The position numbers and the translations under genes were made by a program. Below are positions 36,019 through 44,853 of a stretch of DNA of 64,000 nucleotides, piece by piece. Positions within the stretch are counted from its first letter, which is position 1. Each line of letters begins with the position of its first letter. Origin of the DNA: Sedimenticola thiotaurini (GTDB lineage: Bacteria > Pseudomonadota > Gammaproteobacteria > Chromatiales > Chromatiaceae); assembly GCF_001007875.1 (NCBI RefSeq), contig NZ_CP011412.1, positions 1,674,001 to 1,738,000 on the forward strand, read 5' to 3'. Below the pieces are notes generated by a model. It was not told the origin of the DNA. It made no database searches and was given only the letters and a program-made list of their open reading frames with translations.

Positions 36019-36828
36019 ATGAACCAGACTATCGTCGCCTTTCTAGCCATCGCTTGTTACCTCGCCGGCGGGATATTTATCGCCTTCCGGCTCTTTTCAG
36101 AGCGCATGGGAAGTCCCTCTTTACGCCATCTTGGCATCGCGCTCGGAATCGCCGGGGTGATCCTGCACGGTTACCTGCTGTATCAAAGCGTGATCCGGGA
36201 AGGCGGCCTGAATTTCAGTTTCTTTGGCGCCTCCTCCCTGATCGCCTGGACCACCCTGCTGCTGCTGATGCTTTCAGCCCTCACCAAGCCAGTGGAGAAC
36301 CTCGGCATTGTGCTGATGCCGATGGCCGCCCTGACCATCGCGCTGGATATGCACTTTCCGGCGGAACACCTGCTGGCGGCCAGTTCATCCTGGGAACTCC
36401 GGGTCCATGTACTGATCTCCCTGCTGGCCTATAGCCTGCTGGCCATAGCCAGTGTTCAGGCCATTCTGCTGGCGATTCAGGATTACCACCTGCGGCACCG
36501 CCATCCTGGCGGATTCATCCGCGCCCTGCCCCCCCTGCAGACCATGGAAGCCCTGCTGTTCGAGATGATCTGGCTGGGGTTCATTCTGCTGACAGTGGCG
36601 TTGCTGAGCGGGTTTATCTTCCTGGAGGATCTGTTCGCCCAGCACCTGGTTCACAAGACCATACTCTCGATTGCCGCCTGGATGGTATTCGGCACACTGC
36701 TGTGGGGACGCCATCGTTCGGGCTGGCGCGGCCAGAAGGCACTGAACTGGACCCTGTCCGGATTTGTAGTGCTGATGCTGGCCTATTTCGGCAGCAAATT
36801 CGTACTGGAGATACTGATCAAAGCCTGA
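36019..36828 (+). CDS. ypjD: CcsA/HemX-type inner membrane protein (YpjD family)
   Basis: A 269-residue polytopic membrane protein with about eight helices, related to cytochrome c assembly protein CcsA and E. coli YpjD (about 263 residues). The segment HVLISLLAYSLLAIASVQAI is typical, and a conserved region HKTILSIAAWMVFGTLLWGRH lies near the C-terminus. Divergence from ffh matches the E. coli gene order. The exact role is unclear (heme-related or ion-export functions have been proposed for relatives). The ATG at 36019 (MNQTIVAFLAIACYLAGG) starts the first helix. Confidence 0.85.
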   Translation: MNQTIVAFLAIACYLAGGIFIAFRLFSERMGSPSLRHLGIALGIAGVILHGYLLYQSVIREGGLNFSFFGASSLIAWTTLLLLMLSALTKPVENLGIVLMPMAALTIALDMHFPAEHLLAASSSWELRVHVLISLLAYSLLAIASVQAILLAIQDYHLRHRHPGGFIRALPPLQTMEALLFEMIWLGFILLTVALLSGFIFLEDLFAQHLVHKTILSIAAWMVFGTLLWGRHRSGWRGQKALNWTLSGFVVLMLAYFGSKFVLEILIKA

Positions 36829-36841
36829 TCGAATCAGGCCC
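36822..36841. terminator. Hairpin between convergent ypjD and fliT
   Basis: GCCTGAT / ATCAGGC stem with a 3-base CGA loop overlaps the ypjD stop codon. On the minus strand it is followed by TTTGATC, so it may end the fliD-fliS-fliT transcript; there is no T-run on the plus strand. Confidence 0.4.
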
Positions 36842-36924
36842 TATCCCTACCGGTCGGCAGGGGCAATGGAGATTAAACCGCTGCTGGGCGATGCCCGTGG
36901 TGAGGCTTGTAATCCCGGCGCCGA

Positions 36925-37224
36925 TCAGCGGCGGGAGGTATCCTGGTAGGCCCGGGTAGCGACCCGCCCCCGGTTCAGCTTGCCCAGCGCCTGTCCGATC
37001 TCCTTCTGCTGTGTCCGGGCCATCTCTGTCAACTGCCGATCCAGATCCAGAATGCACTGTATCTGCGCCGCTGCGTTGACACTATCTGAAACCTGGGGAT
37101 CAAGCGGAAAAGTCTGTTCAATGAGCTGCTGACGTTGTTGCTGCAGGTCGGTTACCTGCGCCCATTCACCCTGCCCGGCGAGCGCCAGCATCTCCTGACT
37201 GATTTGAACCAGCCGGTCGAGCAC
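36925..37224 (-). CDS. fliT: Flagellar export chaperone FliT
   Basis: A 99-residue all-helical protein of the FliT type: LDRLVQISQEMLALAGQGEW, then DLQQQRQQLIEQTF, then a C-terminal helix. It is identified mainly by position after fliS, by size and by helical heptad pattern. In the family it chaperones the cap protein FliD. Translation begins at GTG (37224), just after the fliS stop, so it is coupled to fliS. Confidence 0.75.
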   Translation of the reverse strand: MLDRLVQISQEMLALAGQGEWAQVTDLQQQRQQLIEQTFPLDPQVSDSVNAAAQIQCILDLDRQLTEMARTQQKEIGQALGKLNRGRVATRAYQDTSRR

Positions 37225-37226
37225 GC

Positions 37227-37649
37227 TCAGGTCGCCGCCTGACGGTTTTCTGCCTCCAATTGGGAGGGTATCACGTCCCAGGCGGATTTTACTTCCAGCA
37301 ACAGGGAGGAGACCTCATCCAGAATTGCCGGATCATTCTTGGCGCTCGCCTCACCCAGGCGACGTACCATGTAGTCATAGAGATCGGCCAGATTCTGGGA
37401 GAGCTCCCCGCCGGCTTCCATATCCAGACTACTATGCAGGCCACTGATAATGGAGATGGCCCAACTGATAAAGCGTCCCTTCTCCGCCGGTTCGCTGCGC
37501 ACCATGTGACCTTTCGCTGCAGCAATCTTATCCAATGCCCCTTCCATCAGCATCTGCACCAAACGATGGGGGGTGGCATCTTCAATACCGGTACTGACAC
37601 TGACACTGTTGTATTGTGACAGGGCATTTTTCATTCGCGGCGTTACCAT
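37227..37649 (-). CDS. fliS: Flagellar export chaperone FliS
   Basis: A 140-residue FliS (ALSQYNSVSVSTGIEDATPHRLVQMLMEGALDKIAAAKGH, split in segments across residues 8-46, is characteristic). FliS binds the C-terminus of flagellin and keeps it from polymerising before export. LADLYDYMVRRLGEA lies in the third helix. It lies 58 bases after fliD, in the order fliC-flaG-fliD-fliS-fliT. Confidence 0.93.
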   Translation of the reverse strand: MVTPRMKNALSQYNSVSVSTGIEDATPHRLVQMLMEGALDKIAAAKGHMVRSEPAEKGRFISWAISIISGLHSSLDMEAGGELSQNLADLYDYMVRRLGEASAKNDPAILDEVSSLLLEVKSAWDVIPSQLEAENRQAAT

Positions 37650-37707
37650 TGGGTACTCCAGATCGATTCAGCACAGTGCTGAAGCCGATATACTCTCAAA
37701 TATAGAC

Positions 37708-39069
37708 TCAATTATTATTTCCAGCGACCAGATTGGACAGCATCTCCAACTGGCCGGTCAGATAACTGCTGGTTGAGGACATGCTGGATATCAGGCTATC
37801 CAGACTGCTGAACTGTTGCAGATAGCGCGCCTCAATGTCTTCCAGACGGCTCTCCATGGACTCAACACTGCGCTCGATACTTTTTATCTGGCTGTTGCTG
37901 CCGTCAATTATACTGTCAATAGTCCCGCCTGACTGAACAAATCCTTCCAGTATGCTGTCCAGCCGCACTGCAAAGCCGTTATCTTCATCACTGAAGAAGC
38001 TGGTCACACTATCAGGCGCATCTTCCAGCGCCGTCTCAAAGGCATCACTGTCAAACTCCAGCTTGCCGGTATCAGCATTCGTGGTGACACCCAGCTGGGA
38101 GATATAGGAGTAGCTGCCGAGACCGGTCAGGCTGGTATTGAGCATACCCCGTAACTGGTTCTCGACATTTCGCAACACACTGCTGTTCGCACCACTGTCC
38201 TGCAGCGTGGACAACTGCTCTTTCAGGCTATTGTAGGCATTGACAAAGCCACTCACCGCATTTTTCGCCACCGAACTGTCCTGGGTGATCGAGACATTGG
38301 CCTGACCGGTGGCCTGCAGATCCAGCGTCAGACCGGCTATTGCATCGTCGATACTGTTGCTGGCACGGGTAATGGATACACCATCCACCGTCAGCGAGGC
38401 GTCCAGTTCACTCTCGTCGGCCAGCAGTTGGTCATTCTCATCCCGGTTCAGCATGGAGAAATTGAAGGTATTGGCATCCAGACTGCCGCCAAAAGAGAGC
38501 TGAACCCGGTTATCGTAGCCAGAGGATTCCGAGGTCAGCACCAGGGTCTGGTTGCCGTTATCACCCGTGATCAGGCCCGCCGTTGCACCTGAATTGTTCG
38601 CTTCCACATTGATCGCCGCCTGGATTTCACTCAGGGTCATGGCGGTGGAGAGATCCAGGGTAAACGTGTCGGAACCGACGGTCAGGGTCAGTTCATCACC
38701 CGCTGTACCACCAAAAGTGGCTGAATCGGCAAACTCTGCCGATCCCAGCTTGTGCTGCTGGGCCAAGCGATTGACGGTAACGTTATAGGAGGAGTTAACC
38801 GCATCGGTATCGGAAGAGGCAGTGAGCACATCGCTGTCAGACGCGCTGGCCTTGCTGGCCTGGAAGGTGTCCGCTTCCGTCAGTTTTTCCATGGCACTCT
38901 GCAGGGATGAGAGGCCGCCTTTCAGGGTGCCGTAAGCAGACAACTGGGCCTGCGCCTCGGCTTCCTTCTGGTAGAGCCGGGTCAGCGGCTGCTGCTCAAC
39001 TTCCATCAACTGGGAGACGATACTCGTGACATCGAGTCCTGATCCCAGTCCGGGTGATGAGATGGCCAT
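37708..39069 (-). CDS. fliD: Flagellar filament cap protein FliD
   Basis: A 453-residue filament cap (HAP2). The N-terminus PGLGSGLDVTSIVSQLMEVE and the C-terminal coiled coil (QIKSIERSVESMESRLEDIE and RYLQQFSSLDSLISSMSSTS) are the conserved FliD_N and FliD_C ends. The middle contains a flagellin_IN-like segment (TLSEIQAAINVEANNSGATA). The ATG at 39069 has AGGAG upstream; the frame is open 12 codons further. It caps the growing filament and directs flagellin insertion. Confidence 0.94.
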   Translation of the reverse strand: MAISSPGLGSGLDVTSIVSQLMEVEQQPLTRLYQKEAEAQAQLSAYGTLKGGLSSLQSAMEKLTEADTFQASKASASDSDVLTASSDTDAVNSSYNVTVNRLAQQHKLGSAEFADSATFGGTAGDELTLTVGSDTFTLDLSTAMTLSEIQAAINVEANNSGATAGLITGDNGNQTLVLTSESSGYDNRVQLSFGGSLDANTFNFSMLNRDENDQLLADESELDASLTVDGVSITRASNSIDDAIAGLTLDLQATGQANVSITQDSSVAKNAVSGFVNAYNSLKEQLSTLQDSGANSSVLRNVENQLRGMLNTSLTGLGSYSYISQLGVTTNADTGKLEFDSDAFETALEDAPDSVTSFFSDEDNGFAVRLDSILEGFVQSGGTIDSIIDGSNSQIKSIERSVESMESRLEDIEARYLQQFSSLDSLISSMSSTSSYLTGQLEMLSNLVAGNNN

Positions 39070-39192
39070 CTGTTTCTCCTGGTGTTGCTTGCAGAGCCCC
39101 GTCAATTTGGGCTAGATTTTCCTGTTGAGTCGGCCGTTCCGACCTGCCAGCCTGATTGCCAAACGGCAGAATCAGGCAGCTGTTTAACCATT

Positions 39193-39222
39193 AAAAATCC
39201 GGTGACATCCCTGACACCGGAT
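39193..39222 (-). terminator. Terminator downstream of flaG
   Basis: ATCCGGTG pairs with CACCGGAT around a 10-base loop, followed on the minus strand by TTTTTAATGG. It lies 8 bases past the flaG stop, so fliD probably has its own promoter. Confidence 0.75.
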
Positions 39223-39229
39223 CAGCGTC

Positions 39230-39658
39230 TCATGCTTTAGCTTGAAACAAAAGCGATATTCCTTCATTCCCTTTAAAGATCGCTTCACTGGTTTCCCGGA
39301 GTCGCTGCTGCATATCCAGCACTTCTTCGGATGGAATACTGCGTACCATCTCGCCCGACTCCTTGTCGATTACCTTGATAACAGTCTTGCCACTCTCCTC
39401 ATCCACCGAGAACTCCAGTTTACGCTGTACTGATTGGGCAAACTGATTGAGTTGTTCAACTGCATTATCAAGCTTCTGCTCAACCGGGACCGCCATCGTC
39501 TTCTGCCCGTCTTTGGCCTCACTCCCGGTGTCCGCCTGAGCAGTTTTGTCCACTCGCTGGATACCAGAGCTCTCCAGTACCCCAGAGGTACTCTTCACAG
39601 CGCTGGTCGATTGAGCGGACAAGTTGCTCAATACATTTTGCGAGATTTCGTTAACCAT
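39230..39658 (-). CDS. flaG: Flagellar protein FlaG
   Basis: A 142-residue FlaG-family protein. The N-terminal half is low-complexity Ser/Thr/Gln-rich; the C-terminal half carries the domain (LEFSVDEESGKTVIKVIDK, MVRSIPSEEVLDMQQRL). FlaG influences filament length in Vibrio and Pseudomonas. The ATG at 39658 has AGGTG 5 bases upstream; a GTG three codons earlier is also in frame. It lies between fliC and fliD. Confidence 0.88.
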   Translation of the reverse strand: MVNEISQNVLSNLSAQSTSAVKSTSGVLESSGIQRVDKTAQADTGSEAKDGQKTMAVPVEQKLDNAVEQLNQFAQSVQRKLEFSVDEESGKTVIKVIDKESGEMVRSIPSEEVLDMQQRLRETSEAIFKGNEGISLLFQAKA

Positions 39659-39679
39659 GGTTATCACCTGTTTTACGAG

Positions 39680-39709
39680 GGGCGGGGCAAACTACGCAAT
39701 GCCCCGCCC
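39680..39709 (-). terminator. Hairpin downstream of fliC
   Basis: GGGCGGGGCA pairs perfectly with TGCCCCGCCC around a 10-base loop, about 10 bases after the fliC stop. There is no T-run, so it may be a factor-assisted terminator or an mRNA-protecting hairpin that separates abundant fliC message from flaG. Confidence 0.65.
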
Positions 39710-39719
39710 TTCGCCCAGC

Positions 39720-41078
39720 TTACTGGAGAAGTGACAACACGCTCTGCGGCAGCGCATTCGCCTGGGAGACCATCGCCACACCAGCCTGCTGCAGGATCTG
39801 GGAACGGGTCATCTCTGCCGTTTCTGCGGCAAAGTCAGCGTCCTGGATACGGGAGCGGGCGGCGGAGAGGTTTTCGGAAGTCACTGACAAGTTGGTGATT
39901 GTGGACTCAAAACGAACCTGCACAGCACCCAGTTCCGCACGAAGCGAAGCAACATTCTGCAGTGCAAAGTCAATGGTTGACAATGCATCGCTGGCGTTAC
40001 TCCGGGTCAACACGTCCAGATCATTCAGAACCGTATCAACAGCTGCTCCCGAGGTACCCAAAGCCAAATTTCCGCCTGCAGCACCGGCGTAGTTGATGGC
40101 CTCGCCAACATCGGCCACCAGATCAATACCGGAATAGACAGTAGCGTCTCCACCAAGGACATTATTCGATGCATCATCAACAATGGTAATAGGCTGTCCA
40201 TCACTGTTGGAGAAAGTGATGTCAGTACCATTAACCGCTGCGGTCACACCAGTCTGATTGGAAACCGCATTGATGGCATCAACTGCGTCAGCGATCGCCT
40301 CGTTTGCACCAAAATCAACACTAACACCATTAATGACGATCGTCGTTGCAGCGGCATTCGCGGTATATCCAAGGTCGGCACTGGTTGAGGTTGCAGCCCT
40401 GGCAGTAACACCACTATCGCTCGATACCGCGTTGATGGCATCGATAACATCCTGCTGGGTTGTTGCGCCGGTAAGGTCAACAGCTTCGCCTTCAACGGTA
40501 AGATTATTGGCGCCAACCGCAGTTGCGATATCAGCGGCAGTCATCGACGCCCCTTCCAACTGGGCTGCACCCAACTGACTACCCCGGGCATCCACACCTG
40601 AAACCGATATGGTCTGGCCCGCATTGGCGCCAACCTGGAATACCAGGGTCGACAGACTCCCGTCAAGGATATTCTGACCGTTAAACTGGGTGCTGGTAGC
40701 GATCCGATTCACTTCCTGAATCAACTGCTGCACTTCGTTGTTGATCGCTTTTCGATCCGATGCCGAGTTCGTGTCGTTGGCTGCCTGAACCGCCAGTTCG
40801 CGGATACGCTGCATGGCGTCACCGGCGGTAGAGAGGGCGCCTTCGGCCGTCTGGGCGAAAGAGATACCGTCGTTTGCGTTACGCACCGCCTGATCCAGAC
40901 CGCGAATCTGGGAAGTCATACGATCAGAAATTGCCAGGCCAGCCGCATCATCCTTGGCGCTGTTGATGCGCAGACCGGATGAGAGACGCTCCATGGCGGT
41001 GGCCAGGGAGGACTGGGATTTGTTCAGATTGCGCTGTGCGGTGAGTGAGGCAATGTTGGTGTTGATGATTTGTGCCAT
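39720..41078 (-). CDS. fliC: Flagellin
   Basis: A 452-residue flagellin. The conserved D0/D1 N-terminus (INTNIASLTAQRNLNKSQSS, SSGLRINSAKDDAAGLAISD) and C-terminus (ENLSAARSRIQDADFAAETA, QANALPQSVLSLLQ) are intact. The middle (about residues 140-350) is hypervariable, with two flagellin_IN-like units (DVIDAINAVSSDSGVTA and DAVDAINAVSNQTGVTA). It is the only flagellin gene in the window. AAGGAG precedes the ATG, and a FliA promoter lies about 70 bases upstream of it. Confidence 0.97.
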   Translation of the reverse strand: MAQIINTNIASLTAQRNLNKSQSSLATAMERLSSGLRINSAKDDAAGLAISDRMTSQIRGLDQAVRNANDGISFAQTAEGALSTAGDAMQRIRELAVQAANDTNSASDRKAINNEVQQLIQEVNRIATSTQFNGQNILDGSLSTLVFQVGANAGQTISVSGVDARGSQLGAAQLEGASMTAADIATAVGANNLTVEGEAVDLTGATTQQDVIDAINAVSSDSGVTARAATSTSADLGYTANAAATTIVINGVSVDFGANEAIADAVDAINAVSNQTGVTAAVNGTDITFSNSDGQPITIVDDASNNVLGGDATVYSGIDLVADVGEAINYAGAAGGNLALGTSGAAVDTVLNDLDVLTRSNASDALSTIDFALQNVASLRAELGAVQVRFESTITNLSVTSENLSAARSRIQDADFAAETAEMTRSQILQQAGVAMVSQANALPQSVLSLLQ

Positions 41079-41482
41079 GATCTTGCTCCTTATTCCCCTT
41101 TAGCTACCACATCGGGTGCCCTCGGGGTCAGGTTAATATTTGGCGGATATATCGGATGGTTGATCTGATATTTACCGCCTCCGGTATTTGTAACGGCCAT
41201 TCGCATGATTTCTTTAAGTGAAATTTAAAAAAAACCTGTGAATACCAGTACAAAAAATATTTATTTATTATCCCATTAAAAATCAGTCAGTTGAATAGGT
41301 GCCGCGGGATGAACAGATATTAATTATACCCACATGGCCATCCCGGGTGCTTCCCCTGGGGACCCAAAGCGTGCCCACCCTACCGGGTTAGTCCGTCAAA
41401 GGTCAGTTGGTCGTGACCACTATCCCATTCAGAGCCTTCCCGGCAGGTTCCCCTTGGCATAAAAATCGACCTCACCTATCCG
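41079..41482. other. 404-base region between flgL and fliC
   Basis: It holds the FliA promoter of fliC (41148-41174) and, at 41200-41290, an AT-rich tract with runs of A and T. No terminator after flgL is evident and no gene is visible. Confidence 0.6.
41148..41174 (-). promoter_or_regulatory. FliA (sigma-28) promoter of fliC
   Basis: On the minus strand TAAA (41171-41174) and CCGATATA (41148-41155) are separated by exactly 15 bases, matching the TAAA-N15-GCCGATAA consensus closely. The element lies upstream of the flagellin start, as expected of a late flagellar gene. Confidence 0.8.
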
Positions 41483-42706
41483 CTAGAGGTAGTTGAACAG
41501 GGAGAGCCCCTTTACCTTTACGTAGGCCTGTTGTGCCGCCTGCAGCGCCATCATCTGGGTCTCGAAACGGGATATGGTTTCAGTATAATCCAAATCCTGC
41601 TCATCGGAACGGTACATCTCCAGGTTCAACTTGAGATCCGCATTCACCGACTCCTGCTCTTCTACCGCATTCAGACGGGCCCCCACGCTGGCCCGGATCT
41701 CAACGATATTCTCCATGGCCAGATCCACATCGGTGATATAACGGCCCACCGATTGCCCCGATTCCAGATCAGATGCCAGTTGATCGATCGTTTCAAAGAT
41801 ACTGCGTTTTGAACTCACCGGTAAAGTGGTGCCTGCCGTCAGACCCGTGGTGGTAGTGGTGGCACTACCCGCCATAGCCACCGTCACACCTGTACCTCCG
41901 ACAGCCGTCAGGGTCAGGGTGTTGGCTGGCGTGGTGTTGAACTCTGCGGTCACGCCGGTCTGGCTGGTGGCCGCGTTGATGGCATCCCGCAACTGGGTTG
42001 CCCGCTCTGCTGCAGTAGCAGCAGCCGGCAGGGCACCGATACTGATAGCGCCGTTACCGTTCCCCCCATCGATGGTGATGTCGCCTGCCGCAACAGCGGT
42101 GAGGACAGTTGGAGCGGCCACGCTGACCGTGGCAAGCGGTCCGGTAGCAATATCCATAAAGGTATCAAAGCCGTTATCCCCGTCCGCCACAGTGCGGTCC
42201 GATGCGATCTGTAACTCCCGCTGGCCGTTGTCACCGTTGTAGCTGTAGACACCCAGGTTCCTGGAGAAGGGCTGACTGCCGGTCTGGTAGCCGGCAAACA
42301 GATACTCGCCACCGCTGTCCCTGGAGTTGGCCATGGAGAAGAGCTGCTCACTCAACTGCCGGACCTCGGAGGCGATGGATGCCTTGTCTGCCAACGCCAG
42401 CACATCATTGCTGCCCTGTACCGTCAGTTCCCTGACCCGCTGCAGAAGGTCTGTGACCCCTTCCAGGACCCCCTCCTCCGTCTCCAGCCGGGTGGTCAGA
42501 CGACCAATATTGCTCTGGTACTGGGTAAGCGTATCCATGGCGCCATTGAGTCCCATCACCCGAACGGCGCTGGCCGGATCGTCCGAAGGGGTCAATACCC
42601 GCTTGCCCGATGAGAGTTGTAGCTGGGTTTCACTCAGATCGCTCTGCTGCCGCAGCATGGAACTGAGCGAACGTTCAGTGATCATCTGGGTGGAGATACG
42701 GATCAT
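41483..42706 (-). CDS. flgL: Flagellar hook-filament junction protein FlgL
   Basis: A 407-residue FlgL (HAP3). The flagellin-like ends are conserved: MIRISTQMITERSLSSMLRQ at the N-terminus and ISRFETQMMALQAAQQAYVK near the C-terminus. The middle (about 205-305) carries an insert with a flagellin_IN-like unit (LRDAINAATSQTGVTAEFN), longer than in E. coli FlgL (317 residues). It joins the hook to the filament together with FlgK, whose gene ends 2 bases upstream. Confidence 0.93.
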   Translation of the reverse strand: MIRISTQMITERSLSSMLRQQSDLSETQLQLSSGKRVLTPSDDPASAVRVMGLNGAMDTLTQYQSNIGRLTTRLETEEGVLEGVTDLLQRVRELTVQGSNDVLALADKASIASEVRQLSEQLFSMANSRDSGGEYLFAGYQTGSQPFSRNLGVYSYNGDNGQRELQIASDRTVADGDNGFDTFMDIATGPLATVSVAAPTVLTAVAAGDITIDGGNGNGAISIGALPAAATAAERATQLRDAINAATSQTGVTAEFNTTPANTLTLTAVGGTGVTVAMAGSATTTTTGLTAGTTLPVSSKRSIFETIDQLASDLESGQSVGRYITDVDLAMENIVEIRASVGARLNAVEEQESVNADLKLNLEMYRSDEQDLDYTETISRFETQMMALQAAQQAYVKVKGLSLFNYL

Positions 42707-42708
42707 GG

Positions 42709-44694
42709 TTACCTCCTGATCGCGCTGATCAGGCTATCGAACAAGGTGTTGGAAACGGTGATCACCTGGGCTGCCGCCTGGTAGGCCTGCTGGAACTTGA
42801 TCAGATTGGCCGCCTCTTCATCCAGGTTAACACCACTGATGGAGAGCAGTGAATTCTCATGCCGTTCCCGCAGTCCATCGGTGGCATTGAAGCTGACCTC
42901 GGCCTGGTGGGTTTTGGTTCCCACCTCAGAGACCAGCTGACTGTAGGCCTCCTGGAAAGTGGCGGTTTCAGCCCCGCCGCCGGTCTGCCCCAGCAGGGAG
43001 TTGGTGGATTGCAGATCGGCCAGTTTCAGCACATTGCGATTATCACCCACGCCGCTGCTGTTATTCTCGATCACAAAGCGATCACCCGCCGCCGGCGTAC
43101 CGGTAATGGTAAAACTCATCCCACCATAGGCAGGGAACGAGAAAGTGGCGCCATTAGGCTGGGTGGCGGGATCGTAGGCAATGGTACCACCTGGACCACC
43201 AGTAACGGTAAAACCCGGTGCACCGGCGTGGGCAGTAGCACTCCATTCCAGCGTAATGGTATCCGGGGCCGACAGAGGCAGGTTTGCTGTACTGCTGTAA
43301 TCGGGTTGGGATATCTCCCCGCTCCCCTGGTTCGCACCACCGGCCGAATTGGTCGATTGAATTGCCCGGATCGGACCGGCAGCCGCTATTTCACGGGGAT
43401 CACTGATCAGCAACTCCATCGTATTAGCGGCGTTACGGGTCGGTTGAATCAGGAAACGGTCACCAGCACTGGCAGCGGCGGATATGGAGATAGAGATACC
43501 ATCTATTTCGGCGGTGCTATAGGGGTAGCTACCCCCGGTATTAATTGTGGTTACCTGGCCGTCGGAGAGACGGGTCAGGGTGAATTCATCAGCCACATTA
43601 GTGGCCTGCAATTCATAGTCGCTGGCGGTCAGATTACCGGTATCCAGGTACGATGCAGACACCACGGCGGTACCGGTATTGTAGGCGTTTTCCAACACGC
43701 CGATGGTTGGTGAAGCAAATAACTGCCCACCGAAGTTACCATCCAGATCCAGACCCAGCTGATGCTGGCTGTTGAGTCGGTCGGCCATGCCGATCGCCAC
43801 CAGGCCCAGTTGATTCATGGCAGGATTCAGAATCTCTTCACGGTAGTTGAGCAGACCGCCCAACTCGCCTCCGGAGAGCTGGCCGGTTACTACCTGGGTG
43901 CCTAAGCTATTGCTGAATGCGATATCCTGTTGACTGGGATCACTGCTGCTGTTTACCGAAGTCAGCGTGGCATGGGTACTCTCCATCACCAGCGCCTGCC
44001 CTTTCCCGATAAACACATTCCAGGCTCCATTATCCTGCGGCACCACGCTGATACCCACCAACTTGGAGAGTTCATTCAGCAACACTTCCCGCTGATCCAG
44101 CAGATCGTTGGGGGAGTCCCCGCCTGAGGCGCCCAAGGCTTCCACGATCCCCTGGTTGACCTGGGCGATGGATTGGGCCAGCCCGGTAATTTCATTGGCC
44201 AGATCATCCATCTCCTGGTTCACGTTCTTGTTGGCATCAATAAACTGCTGACTCAGGTCATGGTACCGATTGACCAGGGAGCCCGCTTCCGACAGCATCA
44301 CCTGCCGGGTCGCGATGGAAGCCGGGTCATCCGCCACACTCTGGACGGCATCAAAAAAGTCCTGGATGGCGGGATCAAGTCCGATGTTGGTATCTGCCAG
44401 CATGTTGTCGATCCGGCTGGCATGATCAAAATAGCTCTCCATCTCCGAAGCGGAGGTCTGGGCCGAGCGCATCTGGGTAGCCAGAAAATCGTCATACATA
44501 CGCTCGATTTGGGTTACCTGGACGCCAGAGCCCACGTAACCCACACCGGTCAGTTGCGGGATCTGGGTAGAGTAGTTGACCCGCTGACGGCTGTATCCCT
44601 CGGTGTCCGAATTGGCGATATTGTGCCCAGCGGTTGTCAACGAACGCTGAAACGCCAGCAGTGCCGAGGTGCCTATATTGAGTATGCTTGCCAT
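42709..44694 (-). CDS. flgK: Flagellar hook-associated protein FlgK
   Basis: A 661-residue FlgK (HAP1), longer than the 547 residues of E. coli. The N-terminus LLAFQRSLTTAGHNIANSDT and the C-terminus VNLDEEAANLIKFQQAYQAA are the conserved rod-hook signatures. The extra length sits in the variable central domains. It begins the hook-filament junction and is followed directly by flgL. The 159-base gap to flgJ contains a weak stem with a 6-T run (about 44776-44800) that might attenuate readthrough. Confidence 0.95.
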   Translation of the reverse strand: MASILNIGTSALLAFQRSLTTAGHNIANSDTEGYSRQRVNYSTQIPQLTGVGYVGSGVQVTQIERMYDDFLATQMRSAQTSASEMESYFDHASRIDNMLADTNIGLDPAIQDFFDAVQSVADDPASIATRQVMLSEAGSLVNRYHDLSQQFIDANKNVNQEMDDLANEITGLAQSIAQVNQGIVEALGASGGDSPNDLLDQREVLLNELSKLVGISVVPQDNGAWNVFIGKGQALVMESTHATLTSVNSSSDPSQQDIAFSNSLGTQVVTGQLSGGELGGLLNYREEILNPAMNQLGLVAIGMADRLNSQHQLGLDLDGNFGGQLFASPTIGVLENAYNTGTAVVSASYLDTGNLTASDYELQATNVADEFTLTRLSDGQVTTINTGGSYPYSTAEIDGISISISAAASAGDRFLIQPTRNAANTMELLISDPREIAAAGPIRAIQSTNSAGGANQGSGEISQPDYSSTANLPLSAPDTITLEWSATAHAGAPGFTVTGGPGGTIAYDPATQPNGATFSFPAYGGMSFTITGTPAAGDRFVIENNSSGVGDNRNVLKLADLQSTNSLLGQTGGGAETATFQEAYSQLVSEVGTKTHQAEVSFNATDGLRERHENSLLSISGVNLDEEAANLIKFQQAYQAAAQVITVSNTLFDSLISAIRR

Positions 44695-44853
44695 CTGTTC
44701 TGTCCTGTTGTGGCTGACGCTGCTACTGAGAGCCTGGGTTGGGGGGGAATCCCATGTGCATCAATGTCATCCGCTTGGCCACAAAAAACCTGCCTACCCG
44801 ATATAAAGCAAGGTCGCCCCTGCCATATCGATTCTGCCGGCGACCCCTGGATA

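Noticed and set aside
44776-44800. Terminator or attenuator between flgJ and flgK
   Set aside because: The stem is only 5 bp with a bulge, although six T residues follow on the minus strand; too weak to call.
44695-44853. Sigma-54 or FliA promoter for flgK-flgL
   Set aside because: TGGCAG...TTGC is present, but the GG-GC spacing is 13 instead of 10 bases, and no TAAA-N15 element is found.
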